A stretch of DNA of 64,000 nucleotides from Barnesiella intestinihominis YIT 11860. GTDB lineage: Bacteria > Bacteroidota > Bacteroidia > Bacteroidales > Barnesiellaceae. The stretch's first letter is position 1. Every line of letters begins with the position of its first letter. Shown in pieces: positions 62,796 through 64,000 of the stretch. The notes under the pieces were generated by a model that was not told the DNA's origin, did not search any database, and worked only from the letters and a program-made list of their open reading frames with translations. The stretch covers positions 789,005 to 853,004 of the forward strand of contig NZ_JH815203.1 in the NCBI RefSeq assembly GCF_000296465.1, given 5' to 3'. The translations under genes were made by a program, and so were the position numbers.

Positions 62796-63854
62796 CTATC
62801 TATGTCCTAAGGCATTTTTCCGATATTGCGAAGGAGTACAACCGTATTTTTTTTGAAAAGAACGACGAAATGTAGAAACAGAATTAAACCCACTGCGAAT
62901 CGCCACATCTTCGATACAGCCCTCGAAACCGGAGTCATCGAGAATCTCTTTCGCCTTTTCCAACCGGAACGAGTTGATATAATCGTAGAAAGTGATACCC
63001 AATTCGTTATTCAGACAATTAGATAAATAACTTCGGTTTGTTCCCATCTCGACCGCCAAGTCCGACAACGACAATTTGGGGTTCAGATAGAGTTCCTTCT
63101 CTCGGATATACTCTTCGAGCTTGCCTCCCATCTGCGAAACGAAATTACGGGATACACCCGTTTCCTCCGACTCCATATCTTGCGCCTGAGGAATCCATTC
63201 TTGACGCAAACTATAATACAAAACAACCGCCCACAATACAGTAGATGAAATATAATAAAACATATCGCCCAAATGGCTGACATTCGTACAAACATACAAC
63301 CAAGACAACAGACACACGGCCAAAATAGCCATACTGTTCATCAGCCACTGCACATTAATACGCTCGGTATAAGAATAGTTATCACGCATATACCGGTTAT
63401 ACCTCCTCACCCTCACGACTATAAACAAGACTACCAATGCACAAACTACCGCCGTATAAACGACACTCGACATATAAACCTCGAATAAACCGGTCATTAT
63501 ATAAACGACGGTAAATAAAACCAATGGTAATTCAAACAAAAGGACTCGACGGAGAGTGGCGAACCCGGGGGACAATATCTCCAACAAGAAAAGCGCACAA
63601 AGAGGAACCGCCCACATATCTATCGATAAAAGAATAGTAGAATAATATGGAGAATCGCCGATAGTATCTATATACAATAACAAGTCTTTCAAGTCTTGGA
63701 CTCCCCACAGGCAAAAAAGACACCCCAAAATAAAAAGAGGCCGATTCGTAACCCGAAAGAAAACCAATTTGATTCCGAAATATAGAAAAAAAGCCGTTGA
63801 CAGACCATGTACGAAATTCGAGAGACTCTCTATAAACAATGTATCTAAAATCAT
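62796..63854 (-). CDS. Membrane-bound AraC-type transcription regulator
   Basis: This 352-residue protein has seven hydrophobic segments in the first ~215 residues (for example TAFFLYFGIKLVFF, VLLFELPLVLFTVVYIM, YYISSTVLWAVVLYYSL). They are followed by a linker and a C-terminal AraC DNA-binding domain with two helix-turn-helices (LSDLAVEMGTNRSYLSNCLN and VAIRSGFNSVSTFRRSFQKK, ending CTPSQYRK). Such proteins sense a membrane or periplasmic signal and act directly at promoters. No obvious target is adjacent; the gene has a textbook promoter. Confidence 0.9.
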   Translation of the reverse strand: MILDTLFIESLSNFVHGLSTAFFLYFGIKLVFFRVTNRPLFILGCLFCLWGVQDLKDLLLYIDTIGDSPYYSTILLSIDMWAVPLCALFLLEILSPGFATLRRVLLFELPLVLFTVVYIMTGLFEVYMSSVVYTAVVCALVVLFIVVRVRRYNRYMRDNYSYTERINVQWLMNSMAILAVCLLSWLYVCTNVSHLGDMFYYISSTVLWAVVLYYSLRQEWIPQAQDMESEETGVSRNFVSQMGGKLEEYIREKELYLNPKLSLSDLAVEMGTNRSYLSNCLNNELGITFYDYINSFRLEKAKEILDDSGFEGCIEDVAIRSGFNSVSTFRRSFQKKYGCTPSQYRKNALGHR

Positions 63855-63905
63855 TCCCCTTTTTACTCGTAAAAACTACAATTCCCTTTTATTCTACAAC
63901 AAATG

Positions 63906-63937
63906 CAAATATAGCGAAAGGTGAGCGCAAAGGCAAA
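63906..63937 (-). promoter_or_regulatory. Complete promoter of the araC-type gene with conserved spacer
   Basis: On the minus strand TTTG (63934-63937), 20 bases, TATATTTG (63906-63913). The spacer ends GCTCACCTTTCGC, as in the mutY promoter. Confidence 0.8.
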
Positions 63938-63987
63938 CCGAAATCTTATTTCCGATTTGACTATGCCGAACCACATCCTATATTCTA

Positions 63988-63995
63988 CAAATATA
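63988..63995 (-). promoter_or_regulatory. Second -7 box (TATATTTG) at the window edge
   Basis: The motif CAAATATAGCGAA recurs exactly as at 63906. The spacer and -33 box would lie beyond the right edge. Confidence 0.45.
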
Positions 63996-64000
63996 GCGAA

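Overview
The window looks like chromosome from a gut-type Bacteroidales bacterium, closest in style to Barnesiellaceae/Porphyromonadaceae relatives, although I cannot name the genus from sequence alone. The evidence is a SusC/SusD pair controlled by an ECF sigma and FecR anti-sigma genes, C-terminal type IX secretion sorting domains, PPi-dependent phosphofructokinase, class I fumarase, KdsB, GGGtGRT and DUF1573 proteins, and promoters of the Bacteroidota form TTTG-N20-TAnnTTTG.

Layout. 1-4.0 kb: tail of a secreted T9SS protein, a decayed MFS transporter, an outer-membrane protein and a glycosyltransferase. 4.0-8.3 kb: ECF sigma, NfeD, kdsB and an M16-like protein. 8.3-11 kb: repeat-rich DNA around a zinc-ribbon protein and ferritin. 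11-19 kb: a GGGtGRT/NifU-like pair, then an operon of a RyR-domain protein, a CASTOR/POLLUX-like channel with its own RyR-like tail and a membrane-bound MutS-like ATPase, then a three-domain beta-sandwich protein. 19-32.3 kb: a polysaccharide utilisation locus (GH2, sigma, FecR, a frameshifted second FecR, SusC with STN domain, SusD, GH123-like enzyme, LamG protein), probably for a beta-galactoside/beta-GalNAc host glycan. 32.4-38.3 kb: two DUF1573 proteins, meaB, an FHA protein and a second GH2. 39-45.6 kb: pfp, two tandem LTA-synthase-like proteins and a fucosyltransferase-like protein. 45.6-50.3 kb: an isolated five-gene phage-capsid-like cluster. 50.5-64 kb: class I fumarase, a structured ncRNA, menG/ubiE, purC, phoH, mutY, an outer-membrane protein, a DUF3843-like protein, an esterase and a membrane-bound AraC regulator.

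Two things stand out. First, a family of about two dozen intergenic repeats forms two hairpins. Stem sequences differ between copies but stay paired, with G-T/G-U wobbles always on the same strand, which suggests a REP/BIME-like or RNA-level element. Second, the capsid-like cluster encodes a scaffold-like protein, a major capsid protein with an added N-terminal membrane helix, a fibre-like protein and an adaptor-like protein, with no terminase, portal, tail, lysis or integrase gene nearby. No tRNA, rRNA, CRISPR array or intact insertion sequence was seen.
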